Assembly (NCBI RefSeq): GCF_010682065.1 | Contig: NZ_JAAGWG010000001.1 | Coordinates: forward strand, 1-64,000 | Reading direction: 5' to 3' | DNA length: 64,000 nucleotides | Source of the DNA: Blastococcus saxobsidens | GTDB taxonomy: Bacteria > Actinomycetota > Actinomycetes > Mycobacteriales > Geodermatophilaceae | Shown here: positions 50,876 through 58,945 of the stretch, piece after piece | Position numbering within the stretch: position 1 is the stretch's first letter | Layout of the letters: the number at the start of each line of letters is the position of its first letter | The notes under the pieces: generated by a model | What the model was told of the DNA's origin: nothing | What the model saw: only the letters and a program-made list of their open reading frames with translations | The model's database searches: none | Translations under genes and position numbers: made by a program

Positions 50876-51738
50876 TGGCGGCCGAGGACGTGACGGTGCT
50901 GGAGTCGCCGCCGAACATGGCGGCGCTGTTCGCCAGGGCCGCGCTGACCGCGCGCGGCCGCAGCGGCGACCTGCCCGGCACCCGGCTCGCCCGTCGGGGC
51001 GTGACCGTGGACGCCGGGAACCTCGCCGGCTACGCCCGCGTGTGCGGCTTCCCGCTGGGCGACACGCTGCCGCCCACCTACCCGCACATGCTCGCCTTCC
51101 CGCTGCAGATGGCGCTGATGAGCGACCGCGCGTTCCCGCTGGCCCTGCCCGGGCTGGTGCACGTGCGGAACACGATCGACGTCGTCCGGCCGATCGGGGC
51201 GGGCGAGAGCCTGGACCTGGAGGTGTGGGCGGAGCGGTTCGCGAGCCACCGCAGCGGCGCCACCGTGGACCTCTGCGCGTCGGTGTCGGCCGGCGGCGCG
51301 GAGGTGTGGCGGAGCCGCTCGACCTACCTGGCCCGCGGCGCGAAGGCCCCGGCCGGTGCGCCGGAGGCCGACGTCACCGTGGCCGTCGGCGACCTCGAGC
51401 GGTCCGTGGCCACCTGGCGGATCCCCGACGACGCCGGACGGCGCTACGCCGCGGTCTCCGGCGACGTGAACCCGATCCACCTGTCCGGGCTGACGGCGAA
51501 GGCGTTCGGCTTCAAGCGCGCGATCGCGCACGGCATGTGGGTCAAGGCCCGGGTGCTGGGCGCCCTGGCCAACCGGCTGCCGGAGTCCTTCGCCGTCGAC
51601 GTCGGCTTCCGCAAGCCGCTGTTCCTGCCCTCGACGGTCACCCTCGCCACGGCGCAGGCCGGCGGCGGCTGGGACGCCGCGGTGCGGAATGCGAAGAGCG
51701 GCACCGAGCACCTGGTCGGCACGATCCGCCCGCTCTGA
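50875..51738 (+). CDS. MaoC-like 3-hydroxyacyl dehydratase (HtdX-like)
   Basis: A 287-residue double-hotdog dehydratase. The catalytic motif YAAVSGDVNPIHLSGLTAKAFGF with IAHGMWVKARVLGAL is in the C-terminal hotdog. The N-terminal half (about 20-140) is a non-catalytic hotdog with VHVRNTIDVVRPIGAGESL. With the FabG4-like and thiolase partners it would hydrate or dehydrate long acyl-CoA or acyl-ACP. ATG 50875 overlaps the fabG stop by one base. The last 14 bases of the gene and the bases just after it (51725-51742) are repeated exactly at 52950-52967, on the other side of the nitrilase gene. Confidence 0.9.
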   Translation: MAAEDVTVLESPPNMAALFARAALTARGRSGDLPGTRLARRGVTVDAGNLAGYARVCGFPLGDTLPPTYPHMLAFPLQMALMSDRAFPLALPGLVHVRNTIDVVRPIGAGESLDLEVWAERFASHRSGATVDLCASVSAGGAEVWRSRSTYLARGAKAPAGAPEADVTVAVGDLERSVATWRIPDDAGRRYAAVSGDVNPIHLSGLTAKAFGFKRAIAHGMWVKARVLGALANRLPESFAVDVGFRKPLFLPSTVTLATAQAGGGWDAAVRNAKSGTEHLVGTIRPL

Positions 51739-51742
51739 GACC
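51725..51742. repeat. Left copy of an 18-bp direct repeat flanking the nitrilase
   Basis: TCCGCCCGCTCTGAGACC includes the end and stop codon of the HtdX-like gene. The identical 18 bases occur at 52950-52967, immediately before the ribosome site of the acyl-CoA dehydrogenase. Confidence 0.9.
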
Positions 51743-51813
51743 GGGTCAGCCCCGGCCCGCGGCCCGACGAGGCCGTGGGCCGTGGCGGCGGGGCCGCGGT
51801 GGCTGCGGCCGGC

Positions 51814-52749
51814 TCAGCCGTGTGCGGACGGCTCCGTCGAGAACTCCACGGACGTCTTCGAACCCGTGTCGACGCGGAGGGAGAACACGTCCGGGCGCGA
51901 GTAGTGGCCCGTCGCGTCCATGTCGATGTGACCCCTCGTCTTGGCTCCGAGGTCGATGTCGGCGTACAGGATCGTCTCCTCGCCGAAGACGGGGCCGGCG
52001 AGCACGTTGCCCAGCGGATCGACGATCATGCTGCCGCCGCGCATGACCGTGTCCGGGGCGTCGTAGTCGAACTCGTAGTCGGCGGGATAGGCGTCCTTCG
52101 TGATCGCCTGGCAGGCGGACAGCACGAAGACGCGGCCCTCGAGCGCGATGTGCACCATGGAGCTCTGCCAGGTGGGTCGGTCGTCCGCGGTGGGAGCGCA
52201 GTAGATCTGCACACCCTGGGCGTACATCGCCTGCCGGAGCAGGGGCATGTAGTTCTCCCAGCAGATGACCGTGCCCAGGCGACCGGCCGGGGTGTCGACG
52301 ACGTCCAGCGTCGACCCGTCGCCGAAGCCCCAGACCAGGCGCTCGACGGCCGTCGGCATGAGCTTCCGGTGCTTCCCCACGACGCCCTTGTGCGGGTCGA
52401 TCATCAGGGCAGTGCAGTAGAGGGTGTTGCCGAGCCGTTCGATCACACCGATGACGACGAAGAGCTTGTGCTCGGCTGCCCCCTGCTCCAGCAGCGCGAC
52501 CTCCTCGCCGTCGAGCGTGATGGCGGCGTCGAAGTAGCGCTGGAAGAGCGCGCGCCCCTCCGGGCTGCGGTACCCGACCGCACTGCCGAAGGCCGATCCC
52601 TTGGGGTAGCCCCCGATGAACGCCTCGGGGAAGACCGCCAGCGTGGCGCCACCCTCGGCGCACTCGCGCATGAGGCCCATCGCCTTGGCGACGGCCGCCT
52701 TCCGGTCGAAGGGGACGGATCCCGCCTGCACCACCGCTGCTCGCGTCAT
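51814..52749 (-). CDS. Nitrilase (carbon-nitrogen hydrolase superfamily)
   Basis: A 311-residue true nitrilase-branch enzyme. The triad is Glu42 (FPEAFIGGYPKG), Lys129 (KHRKLMPT) and Cys163 (VICWENYMPLLR). The WGFGDGS motif before the Cys loop is typical of nitrilases and cyanide-degrading relatives; they turn nitriles into acid and ammonia. The start at ATG 52749 has only a weak ribosome site; a longer frame exists upstream. The gene is antisense to its neighbours, lies between two 18-bp direct repeats, and its base composition looks a little less GC-rich than the surrounding genes. All of this suggests insertion by horizontal transfer. Confidence 0.9.
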   Translation of the reverse strand: MTRAAVVQAGSVPFDRKAAVAKAMGLMRECAEGGATLAVFPEAFIGGYPKGSAFGSAVGYRSPEGRALFQRYFDAAITLDGEEVALLEQGAAEHKLFVVIGVIERLGNTLYCTALMIDPHKGVVGKHRKLMPTAVERLVWGFGDGSTLDVVDTPAGRLGTVICWENYMPLLRQAMYAQGVQIYCAPTADDRPTWQSSMVHIALEGRVFVLSACQAITKDAYPADYEFDYDAPDTVMRGGSMIVDPLGNVLAGPVFGEETILYADIDLGAKTRGHIDMDATGHYSRPDVFSLRVDTGSKTSVEFSTEPSAHG

Positions 52750-52792
52750 GTCGACCGTCGCTTTCTCGAGGGGGATGGTTGGTGCGCCCTTG

Positions 52793-52807
52793 GGTGTGAG
52801 CCACACC
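52793..52807. promoter_or_regulatory. Inverted repeat upstream of the nitrilase
   Basis: GGTGTG-AGC-CACACC lies about 44 bases upstream of the nitrilase ATG and could be an operator. No regulator gene is adjacent. The remainder of the 230-base gap up to the next gene shows no other clear element apart from the 18-bp repeat. Confidence 0.35.
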
Positions 52808-52949
52808 ACGGTCGCACGCCTGCGACCCGGCTGGCGACGATCTGGAGCGCTCCCTTGGCCCACGCAGCGGAGAGGTGGCCCCCCGGAAGCGGTGAGCGGA
52901 CCGCCCGGCGATGATCGACCCGACAGGCGTCCCGGGCCTCGTCGTCGCG

Positions 52950-52967
52950 TCCGCCCGCTCTGAGACC
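52950..52967. repeat. Right copy of the 18-bp direct repeat
   Basis: Identical to 51725-51742. It is directly followed by AGGAGATCCCGC and the acyl-CoA dehydrogenase ATG, so in an ancestor the HtdX-like stop may have led straight into this ribosome site. Confidence 0.9.
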
Positions 52968-52979
52968 AGGAGATCCCGC

Positions 52980-54195
52980 ATGGCCGTGTCGTTCGACCTC
53001 ACCGAGGACCAGATCGAGCTGCAGAAGTGGGTGCACGAGTTCGCCGCGAACGTCGTCCGCCCGGCGGCCGCCGAGTACGACGAGCGCGAGGACTTCCCCT
53101 GGGCGGTGCTCCAGGAGGCGGCGAAGATCGGGCTCTACTCGCTCGACTTCTTCGCCACCCAGTGGGTTCGACGAGTCCGGCCTCGGGATCCCGCTCACCA
53201 TGGAGGAGCTCTTCTGGGGTGACGCCGGCATCGGCCTGGCCATCGTCGGCACCACGCTGGCCGCCGCGTCCGTGAGGGCGAACGGCACCGACGAGCAGGT
53301 CGGGCAGTGGATCCCGGCGATGTTCGGCACCGAGGCCGAGCCCAAGGTCGCCGCGTTCTGCTCCAGCGAGCCCGACGCCGGGTCCGATGTCGGCGCGATG
53401 CGGACCCGCGCGGTCTACGACGAGAAGACCGACGAGTGGGTGCTGACGGGCACCAAGACGTGGGCCACCAACGGCGGCATCGCCGACATCCACGTGGTCA
53501 CCGCGGTCGTCGACCCCGAGCTCAAGGCCCGCGGTCACGCGAGCTTCGTCGTCCCCCCGGGCACGCCGGGGATCAGCCAGGGGCAGAAGTTCCTCAAGCA
53601 CGGCATCCGCGCCTCGCACACCGCCGAGGTCGTGCTCGACGGCTGCCGCATCCCCGGCGACTGCCTGCTCGGCGGCCGGGAGAAGCTCGAGGAGCGGCTG
53701 GCCCGTGCCCGGGAGGGCGTGAAGAGCGGCCGGACCCAGCCCTCGATGGCCACCTTCGAGCGCACCCGGCCCGCCGTCGGCGCGCAGGCGGTCGGCGTGG
53801 CCCGGGCGGCCTACGACTACGCGCTGGAGTACGCCAAGCAGCGCGAGCAGTTCGGCCGGGCGATCATCGAGAACCAGTCGATCGCCTTCATGCTCGCCGA
53901 CATGAAGACGTCGATCGACGCGGCCCGGCTGCTGGTGTGGCGGGCGGCGTGGATGGCCCGCAACGGCCAGCAGTTCACCGCCGCCGAGGGCTCGATGTCC
54001 AAGCTCGTCGCGGGGGAGACCGCCGTCCGGGTCACCGAGAAGGCGATGCAGATCCTCGGTGGCAACGGCTTCACCCGCGAGTACCCGGTCGAGCGGATGG
54101 CCCGCGACGCGAAGATCTACACGATCTTCGAGGGCACCTCGGAGATCCAGCGGCTGGTCATCGCCCGCACCATCTCCGGCGTGCACATCCGCTGA
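52980..54195 (+). pseudogene. Acyl-CoA dehydrogenase with a one-base frameshift
   Basis: A FadE-type acyl-CoA dehydrogenase of about 404 residues if repaired. The N-terminal helical domain ([19 protein letters not shown] onwards) reads in frame to TQW, then shifts into nonsense and stops at 53222. The correct continuation [19 protein letters not shown] resumes one base later and runs to the end: [82 protein letters not shown]. Removing one G from the GGG at 53164-53166 restores the whole reading frame. AGGAGA lies six bases before the ATG. Either the gene is newly broken or the base is a sequencing error; the rest of the protein is undecayed. A start at 53200 would make only a truncated enzyme. 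Confidence 0.88.
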
Positions 54196-54228
54196 GCGGC
54201 CCCGTCCGGGAGTTTCCCGCGCCGGTCC

Positions 54229-54240
54229 CGTACCGGTACG
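54229..54240. other. 12-bp palindrome in the gap before the surface protein gene
   Basis: CGTACCGGTACG lies in the 284-base gap 54196-54479. Otherwise I see no gene or clear promoter there; it is the presumed control region of the sortase-anchored protein gene. Confidence 0.4.
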
Positions 54241-54479
54241 AGAACGGCGTGAACTGATCCGCACAGTCCGCCCGGGCGCGGTTCGTCGCTATTTCGGCTG
54301 CACCGACGGCGCGCTGACCAGGGTTTTCGCGCTGCAGGTCACGATCGGGTCACGTGTGGTCCCAGCCGTTCCGCGAGCGTGGCGGCGGGATCTCGCGCTG
54401 CGGCCGCATGGTCTGGTTCGCGCCGTCCGGACCGCCGGGCCACCGCCCCGGCGATCCGGGACCCATCGAGGGAGCAGAC

Positions 54480-56078
54480 GTGCAGCTCACGTCATCACCC
54501 CGTCGTGCTCTCGGCCTCGTGGCCGTCGGTGCGATCGGGATGTCCACCGCAGTGCTCGGCGTCGCGGGCGTGGCCCAGGCCGCTCCGCTGACCCCCATCC
54601 CCTTCACCTCCAGCAGCAGCCCGCTGGTCATCTCCGCCGGCTACTGCAGCGTCGACTGGACGCTCGTCGGCGGGTCGGGCGGCGCGTCCCAGAGCGGCAC
54701 CCCCGGCGCCAACGGCGGCAAGCTCGTCGTCACCACCGACGTGTACGCCGACGAGACCTTCACCTTCTTCCCCGGCACCGAGGGGCAGCCGGGCGCCGGC
54801 GGGCTCGGTGGCGCCGGCGGCACGAACGGCGACGGTCAGGGCAACGGTGGTCTCGCCGGTGCGGACGGCGTCTCCGGCGGCGGTGGCGGCGGCGGGGCCA
54901 CCACCGTGCAGGCCGACGGCTTCCCCTTCCTCTTCGCCTTCGGCGGCAACGGCGGTGACGCCGACCCCGACAGCAGCGCCGGCTTCGGCCAGGGCAACGG
55001 CGGGAACCGGGTCGAGGGCACCGAGTTCGACCGGGTGGTCGCTCCGGGTGCCGGCAACGGCAGCGTGAGCGGCACGGTCCAGCCCTGCGAGATCGGCACC
55101 CCGACGGTGAACTGGATCGAGGGCGGCGAGAAGTCCGCCACCCTGCAGATCTGGGCCGGCGACCTGCCCGACGGCGCGTCCACGCCCGTCTACGAGTACA
55201 GCCTCGACGAGGGCCCCTGGCAGGCGCTCGTCACCGGCAACGACTTCCAGTACGAGCCCACCATCACCGGCCTGGTGAACGGCCGCACGTACTCGGTGCG
55301 CGTCCGCACGACGACGACCTGGGGCTCCAGCGAGCCGACCGTCGCCCAGACGGTCACGCCCCGCCACGTCCTGGGTGCGCCGACCGGCGTGACCGCGACA
55401 GCCGGCCCCGGCTCGATCACCGTCACCTGGGCGCCTCCGGCCGACCCGACCGGGATCACCGGGTACGAGGCCTGGGCGATGCCGGCCGGTGCGCAGTCCA
55501 GCGCCGGCCTGGTGAAGTGCCCGCCGCTGAGCGCGGCCGCCCGCAGCTGCACGATCGGCGTGCCCGTCGGGCAGGAGTACAGCGTGGGCGTCGTCGCCCT
55601 CGACGCCGCCGGTCGCGGCGAGTCGGCCTTCGTGCTCACGGGGAAGATCCAGGCCGCTGCCGCCCCGGCCACCCTGCCGAAGTCCTCCGGCGCGCTGTCC
55701 ACCACCAAGGGCGCGGTCAAGACGCTGGCCCCCGGCGCGTCGGTCACGCTGACCGGCGGCGGCTACCTGCCCGGGTCGACCGTGACCCTGCTCATGTACA
55801 GCACCCCGACCGTGCTCGGCACCACGGTGGCCGACGCCAGCGGCAACATCTCCGCCACGGTGACGCTGCCGGCCGGTTCCGGCAACCACACGCTGGTCGC
55901 CGGGGGCGTCGACCCGTCCGGCGCTCCGCACAACCTCACGATGGCCGTGACCCTGAAGGCCGGCGCCGGCCTGGCGAACACCGGTGCCGACATCGCGCTG
56001 CCGCTGGCCGGCGGCGCCGCGGCGCTGCTGCTGGGTGGCGGGCTGCTCGTCGCCTCCCGTCGTCGCTCGGCCGTCTGA
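54480..56078 (+). CDS. Sortase-anchored surface protein with LANTG motif
   Basis: A 532-residue secreted protein. Signal peptide: residues 1-36 (RR, hydrophobic core, AQA before cleavage). Then comes a Gly/Asn-rich domain (about 70-200, GGLGGAGGTNGDGQGNGG-like loops), a fibronectin type III-like region (about 215-410, ending each module with PEYxxRVRT- or VxVVALDAAG-like strands), and a Ser/Thr/Pro linker with an Ig-like repeat. At the C-terminus LANTG (498-502), a hydrophobic helix and RRRSAV form a cell-wall sorting signal. LAxTG is the class E sortase motif, and such a sortase is encoded 170 bases downstream. GAGGGAG precedes GTG 54480; an upstream in-frame ATG at 54354 would spoil the signal peptide. 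Confidence 0.87.
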   Translation: MQLTSSPRRALGLVAVGAIGMSTAVLGVAGVAQAAPLTPIPFTSSSSPLVISAGYCSVDWTLVGGSGGASQSGTPGANGGKLVVTTDVYADETFTFFPGTEGQPGAGGLGGAGGTNGDGQGNGGLAGADGVSGGGGGGGATTVQADGFPFLFAFGGNGGDADPDSSAGFGQGNGGNRVEGTEFDRVVAPGAGNGSVSGTVQPCEIGTPTVNWIEGGEKSATLQIWAGDLPDGASTPVYEYSLDEGPWQALVTGNDFQYEPTITGLVNGRTYSVRVRTTTTWGSSEPTVAQTVTPRHVLGAPTGVTATAGPGSITVTWAPPADPTGITGYEAWAMPAGAQSSAGLVKCPPLSAAARSCTIGVPVGQEYSVGVVALDAAGRGESAFVLTGKIQAAAAPATLPKSSGALSTTKGAVKTLAPGASVTLTGGGYLPGSTVTLLMYSTPTVLGTTVADASGNISATVTLPAGSGNHTLVAGGVDPSGAPHNLTMAVTLKAGAGLANTGADIALPLAGGAAALLLGGGLLVASRRRSAV

Positions 56079-56094
56079 CCCGTCACCGCACTCC

Positions 56095-56132
56095 CAGGAG
56101 CCCGGGCCACCGCGAGGTTGCCCGGGCTCCTG
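56095..56132 (+). terminator. Hairpin after the surface protein gene
   Basis: CAGGAGCCCGGGC (56095-56107) and GCCCGGGCTCCTG (56120-56132) form a 13-bp perfect stem with a 12-base loop, 17 bases after the stop codon. Confidence 0.8.
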
Positions 56133-56247
56133 CGCGTCCGACACCCGGTGAGGCGGGCAGAACCGGGTCGCGGGAGCCGTCTCGCCTAGCATTCGCAGCG
56201 TCGGCGGGAGCAGCGCCGGCGGCCAGGGAGAGGACCGGGGGAACGGC

Positions 56248-57126
56248 ATGGTGGACCCGGACGGGGATCGGCCCCAGGAACGGACCGATCGCTGGGACCG
56301 CGTGCCCGCGATGAGCGGGGCACCGCAGCGGACGCGACCGCCCGTGCCTCCCCGCACCGGCGCCCACCGGGCGCCTGACGAGGACAGCCCCGAGCCCGTC
56401 CGCGGGGACCGCTGGCGCAGCGTCGCCCGCGGCCTGGGCGAGCTGCTCGTCACCTGCGGCGCCGTCCTCCTGCTGTTCGTCGTCTACGAGCTCTACGTGA
56501 CCGACCTGCTCACCGACCGCCGGCAGGACCAGCTGGCCGAGCAGCTGCAGGAGGACTGGGCGGAGCCCGGTCCCGCGCGGGACCTGCGCGAGGTGGAGAT
56601 CGGGGACGCCTTCGGCGTCCTGCGCATCCCGCGGCTGGGCGAGGACTACGCCCGCGTCGTGCTCGAGGGGACGACGGAGGCCGAGCTCTCCCAGGGCCCC
56701 GGGCACTACGTGGGGACGGCGTTGCCCGGGGAGCCGGGCAACGTGGCGCTGGCCGGCCACCGGGTGGGCAAGGGATCGCCCTTCCTGGACCTCGACGCGA
56801 TGCAGCCGGGCGACCCGATCGTCGTGGAGACCGCCGACTCCTGGTTCGTCTACCGGGTGCTCGGCGACCCGGCGACCGGTGACCTCGCGGCCGACCCCAG
56901 CGGCATCCCGGGGCGGCAGATCGTGAGCCCGGCGGCGCTGGAGGTCATCTCCCCGACCCCGAACCAGGCGGCCGGGGCGGCACCCAGCGGCTCCTACCTG
57001 ACGCTGACCACCTGCCATCCGCGGTTCTCCGCCCGGCAGCGGCTGATCGTGCACGCCCGGCTCGACGGTGCGGCGATGCCCAAGGCGGAGTTCCCCGACG
57101 GCCCGCCGGCGCTCTGGGAGGGCTGA
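56248..57126 (+). CDS. Class E sortase
   Basis: A 292-residue membrane-anchored transpeptidase. Residues 1-57 are a Pro/Arg-rich cytoplasmic tail, a single TM helix lies at about 62-82, and the sortase barrel occupies about 110-275. The catalytic set is His171 (LAGHRVGKG), Cys256 (TLTTCHP) and Arg265 (ARQRL). Class E enzymes of high-GC actinobacteria cut at LAxTG, which fits the LANTG protein encoded just upstream. It would attach that protein to the peptidoglycan. A hairpin separates the two genes, so they are probably transcribed apart; a 52-residue membrane protein gene follows within four bases of the stop. Confidence 0.92.
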   Translation: MVDPDGDRPQERTDRWDRVPAMSGAPQRTRPPVPPRTGAHRAPDEDSPEPVRGDRWRSVARGLGELLVTCGAVLLLFVVYELYVTDLLTDRRQDQLAEQLQEDWAEPGPARDLREVEIGDAFGVLRIPRLGEDYARVVLEGTTEAELSQGPGHYVGTALPGEPGNVALAGHRVGKGSPFLDLDAMQPGDPIVVETADSWFVYRVLGDPATGDLAADPSGIPGRQIVSPAALEVISPTPNQAAGAAPSGSYLTLTTCHPRFSARQRLIVHARLDGAAMPKAEFPDGPPALWEG

Positions 57127-57130
57127 GGAC

Positions 57131-57289
57131 ATGTACGGCTGGATCTGGCGCCATCTGCCCGGCGGCACCGGGCTGAAGACGGTGCAGGCGCTGGTGCTGC
57201 TGCTCGCCGTCTGCGCGCTGCTGCTGTTCGTGGTGTTCCCCTGGGTGGAGCCGCGGCTGCCGTTCAACGACGTCACCGTGGGCGACTGA
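57131..57289 (+). CDS. 52-residue membrane protein downstream of sortase
   Basis: A short protein beginning MYGWIWRHLPGGTGLKTVQ, then one hydrophobic helix (ALVLLLAVCALLLFVVF) and the tail PWVEPRLPFNDVTVGD. Its ATG lies four bases after the sortase stop (TGAGGAC ATG), so it is translationally coupled. Small proteins with the same MYxxxWRxLPG start and FPWVEP tail are common beside class E sortases in actinobacteria. The function is unknown; a partner for the sortase or for cell-wall assembly is a guess. A longer start at 57068 in this frame lies inside the sortase gene and is unlikely. Confidence 0.8.
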   Translation: MYGWIWRHLPGGTGLKTVQALVLLLAVCALLLFVVFPWVEPRLPFNDVTVGD

Positions 57290-57418
57290 GGGGCCGTTCC
57301 GCCCGGAAGGTCTCGTCCCCGCAACGATCGTCGCGAGACGCCGTCTGGGGGTGCGGACCTGCGCGTATGGGTCCAGGGTCGTAGGGAGGACGACGTCTCC
57401 CGACACCCGGAGGTCCCT

Positions 57419-58945
57419 GTGCGCTCCCCTCGACTGCTCGCTCTCGCCGCCGCCGGCGGACTCCTGCTCACCGCCTGCGGAGGAGGCGGCGACAGCGTGG
57501 ACACCGGAGGCGGTGGCGGAGGCGGGGACAACGTCCTGGTCGCGGCGGTCAGCGCCCAGCCCGACCAGTTCGACCCGCACGTCACCAGCGCCTACCCGAG
57601 CTTCCAGGTGCTGGAGAACGTCTACGACACCCTCGCCGTCCCCGACGCCGAGGACCTGACGATGCAGCCGAGCCTGGCCGAGTCGTGGGAGACCAGCGAG
57701 GACGGGCTGACCTGGACGTTCACCCTGCGCGAGGGCGTCACGTTCCACGACGGCAGCGAGTTCGACGCCGCCGACGTCGTCTACTCCTACAACCGGATCA
57801 TCGACGAGGAGCTCAACAACGCCTACCGGTTCGCCACGGTCGAGAACGTCGAGGCCGTGGACCCGCAGACCGTCGAGATCACCGTCAGCCAGCCGACGCC
57901 CAACCTGCCCGCGCTGATCGGCGGCTTCAAGGGCATGGCGATCCTGCCCGAGGGCGCGGCCGAGGAGTACGACCTCACCACCGAGGCCGTGGGCACCGGC
58001 CCCTTCACGCTGGAGAGCTCCGACGCCAGCCGGACCGAGCTCGCCGCCTACGAGGACTACTGGGGCGGTGCGCCCGGCATCGACGGCGTGGAGTTCCGCT
58101 ACATCACCGAGCCGGCCGCCGCGCTCACCGCGCTGGAGAACGGCGAGGTGCAGTGGACCGACAACGTGCCGCCGCAGCAGATCGAGTCGCTGGAGGGCGA
58201 CGACGCCGTCGAGCTGGCCACCACGCCCAGCGTCGACTACTGGTACATGAGCATGAACTACGCCCGGGAGCCGTTCGGCAACCCGCAGGTGCGGCAGGCG
58301 ATCGCGACGGCCATCGACCGCGGCGCGGTGACCGAGGCGGCGCGGTTCGGGGCGGCCCAGCCCAACCAGACGGCCATCCCCGAGGACAGCTTCTACTACT
58401 ACGACTACGCGCCGTACGACGCGAACGTCCAGGAGGCGCAGTCGCTGCTCCAGCAGGCCGGCGTCCAGACGCCGATCACCATGGGCCTGATGGTCACCGA
58501 CGAGTTCCCGGAGACCGTCACCGCCGCCCAGGTGATCGCCAGCCAGCTGGAGCCGATCGGGATCACCGTCGACGTCCAGACCGTGGACTTCGCGACCTGG
58601 CTGGACCGGCAGGCACAGGGTGACTTCGACGCCTTCATGCTCGGCTGGCTGGGCAACATCGACCCGTTCGACTTCTACCACGCCCAGCACATCACCGACG
58701 GGTCCAGCAACTTCCAGGGCTACAGCAACCCCCAGGTCGACGAGCTGCTGAACTCCGCCGCCACGGAGACCGACGAGGCGGCCCGGAAGGACCTCTACGA
58801 CCAGGCGGCGAAGCTGATCGTCGACGACGTCTCCTACCTGTACCTCTACAACCCCGACGTCGTGCAGGCCTGGGCGCCGGGGCTGTCCGGGTACGAGATC
58901 CGCGCCGACAAGGCGATCAACTTCGAAGGCGTGGAGCTGCCCTGA
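57419..58945 (+). CDS. ABC transporter substrate-binding lipoprotein (family 5)
   Basis: A 508-residue peptide/nickel-type binding protein. The lipobox LLTACGGGG gives a lipid-anchored Cys at about residue 20. A Gly-rich tether (GGGGGGGD) and the SBP_bac_5 fold follow: TWTFTLREGVTFHDGSEFDAADVVYSYNR (cited in part), VGTGPFTLES, YWGGAPGIDGVEFRY, and a C-terminal lobe with DYWYMSMNYAREPFGNPQVRQAI. It probably binds short peptides or a related ligand outside the membrane and feeds the four downstream genes. GGAGGT lies five bases before GTG 57419. The stop codon overlaps the likely CTG start of the first permease gene. Confidence 0.92.
   Translation: MRSPRLLALAAAGGLLLTACGGGGDSVDTGGGGGGGDNVLVAAVSAQPDQFDPHVTSAYPSFQVLENVYDTLAVPDAEDLTMQPSLAESWETSEDGLTWTFTLREGVTFHDGSEFDAADVVYSYNRIIDEELNNAYRFATVENVEAVDPQTVEITVSQPTPNLPALIGGFKGMAILPEGAAEEYDLTTEAVGTGPFTLESSDASRTELAAYEDYWGGAPGIDGVEFRYITEPAAALTALENGEVQWTDNVPPQQIESLEGDDAVELATTPSVDYWYMSMNYAREPFGNPQVRQAIATAIDRGAVTEAARFGAAQPNQTAIPEDSFYYYDYAPYDANVQEAQSLLQQAGVQTPITMGLMVTDEFPETVTAAQVIASQLEPIGITVDVQTVDFATWLDRQAQGDFDAFMLGWLGNIDPFDFYHAQHITDGSSNFQGYSNPQVDELLNSAATETDEAARKDLYDQAAKLIVDDVSYLYLYNPDVVQAWAPGLSGYEIRADKAINFEGVELP

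Noticed and set aside
51743-52949. Insertion sequence or integron cassette carrying the nitrilase
   Set aside because: No transposase, integrase, terminal inverted repeats or attC-like site could be found; only the 18-bp direct repeats mark the boundaries.
53200-54195. Intact acyl-CoA dehydrogenase beginning at ATG 53200
   Set aside because: It would lack the whole N-terminal helical domain, which is present and well conserved just upstream in the other frame.
57068-57130. Longer version of the 52-residue membrane protein starting inside the sortase gene
   Set aside because: The extra residues are Arg/Pro-rich shadow sequence, and ATG 57131 four bases after the sortase stop gives the family-like MYGWIW start.
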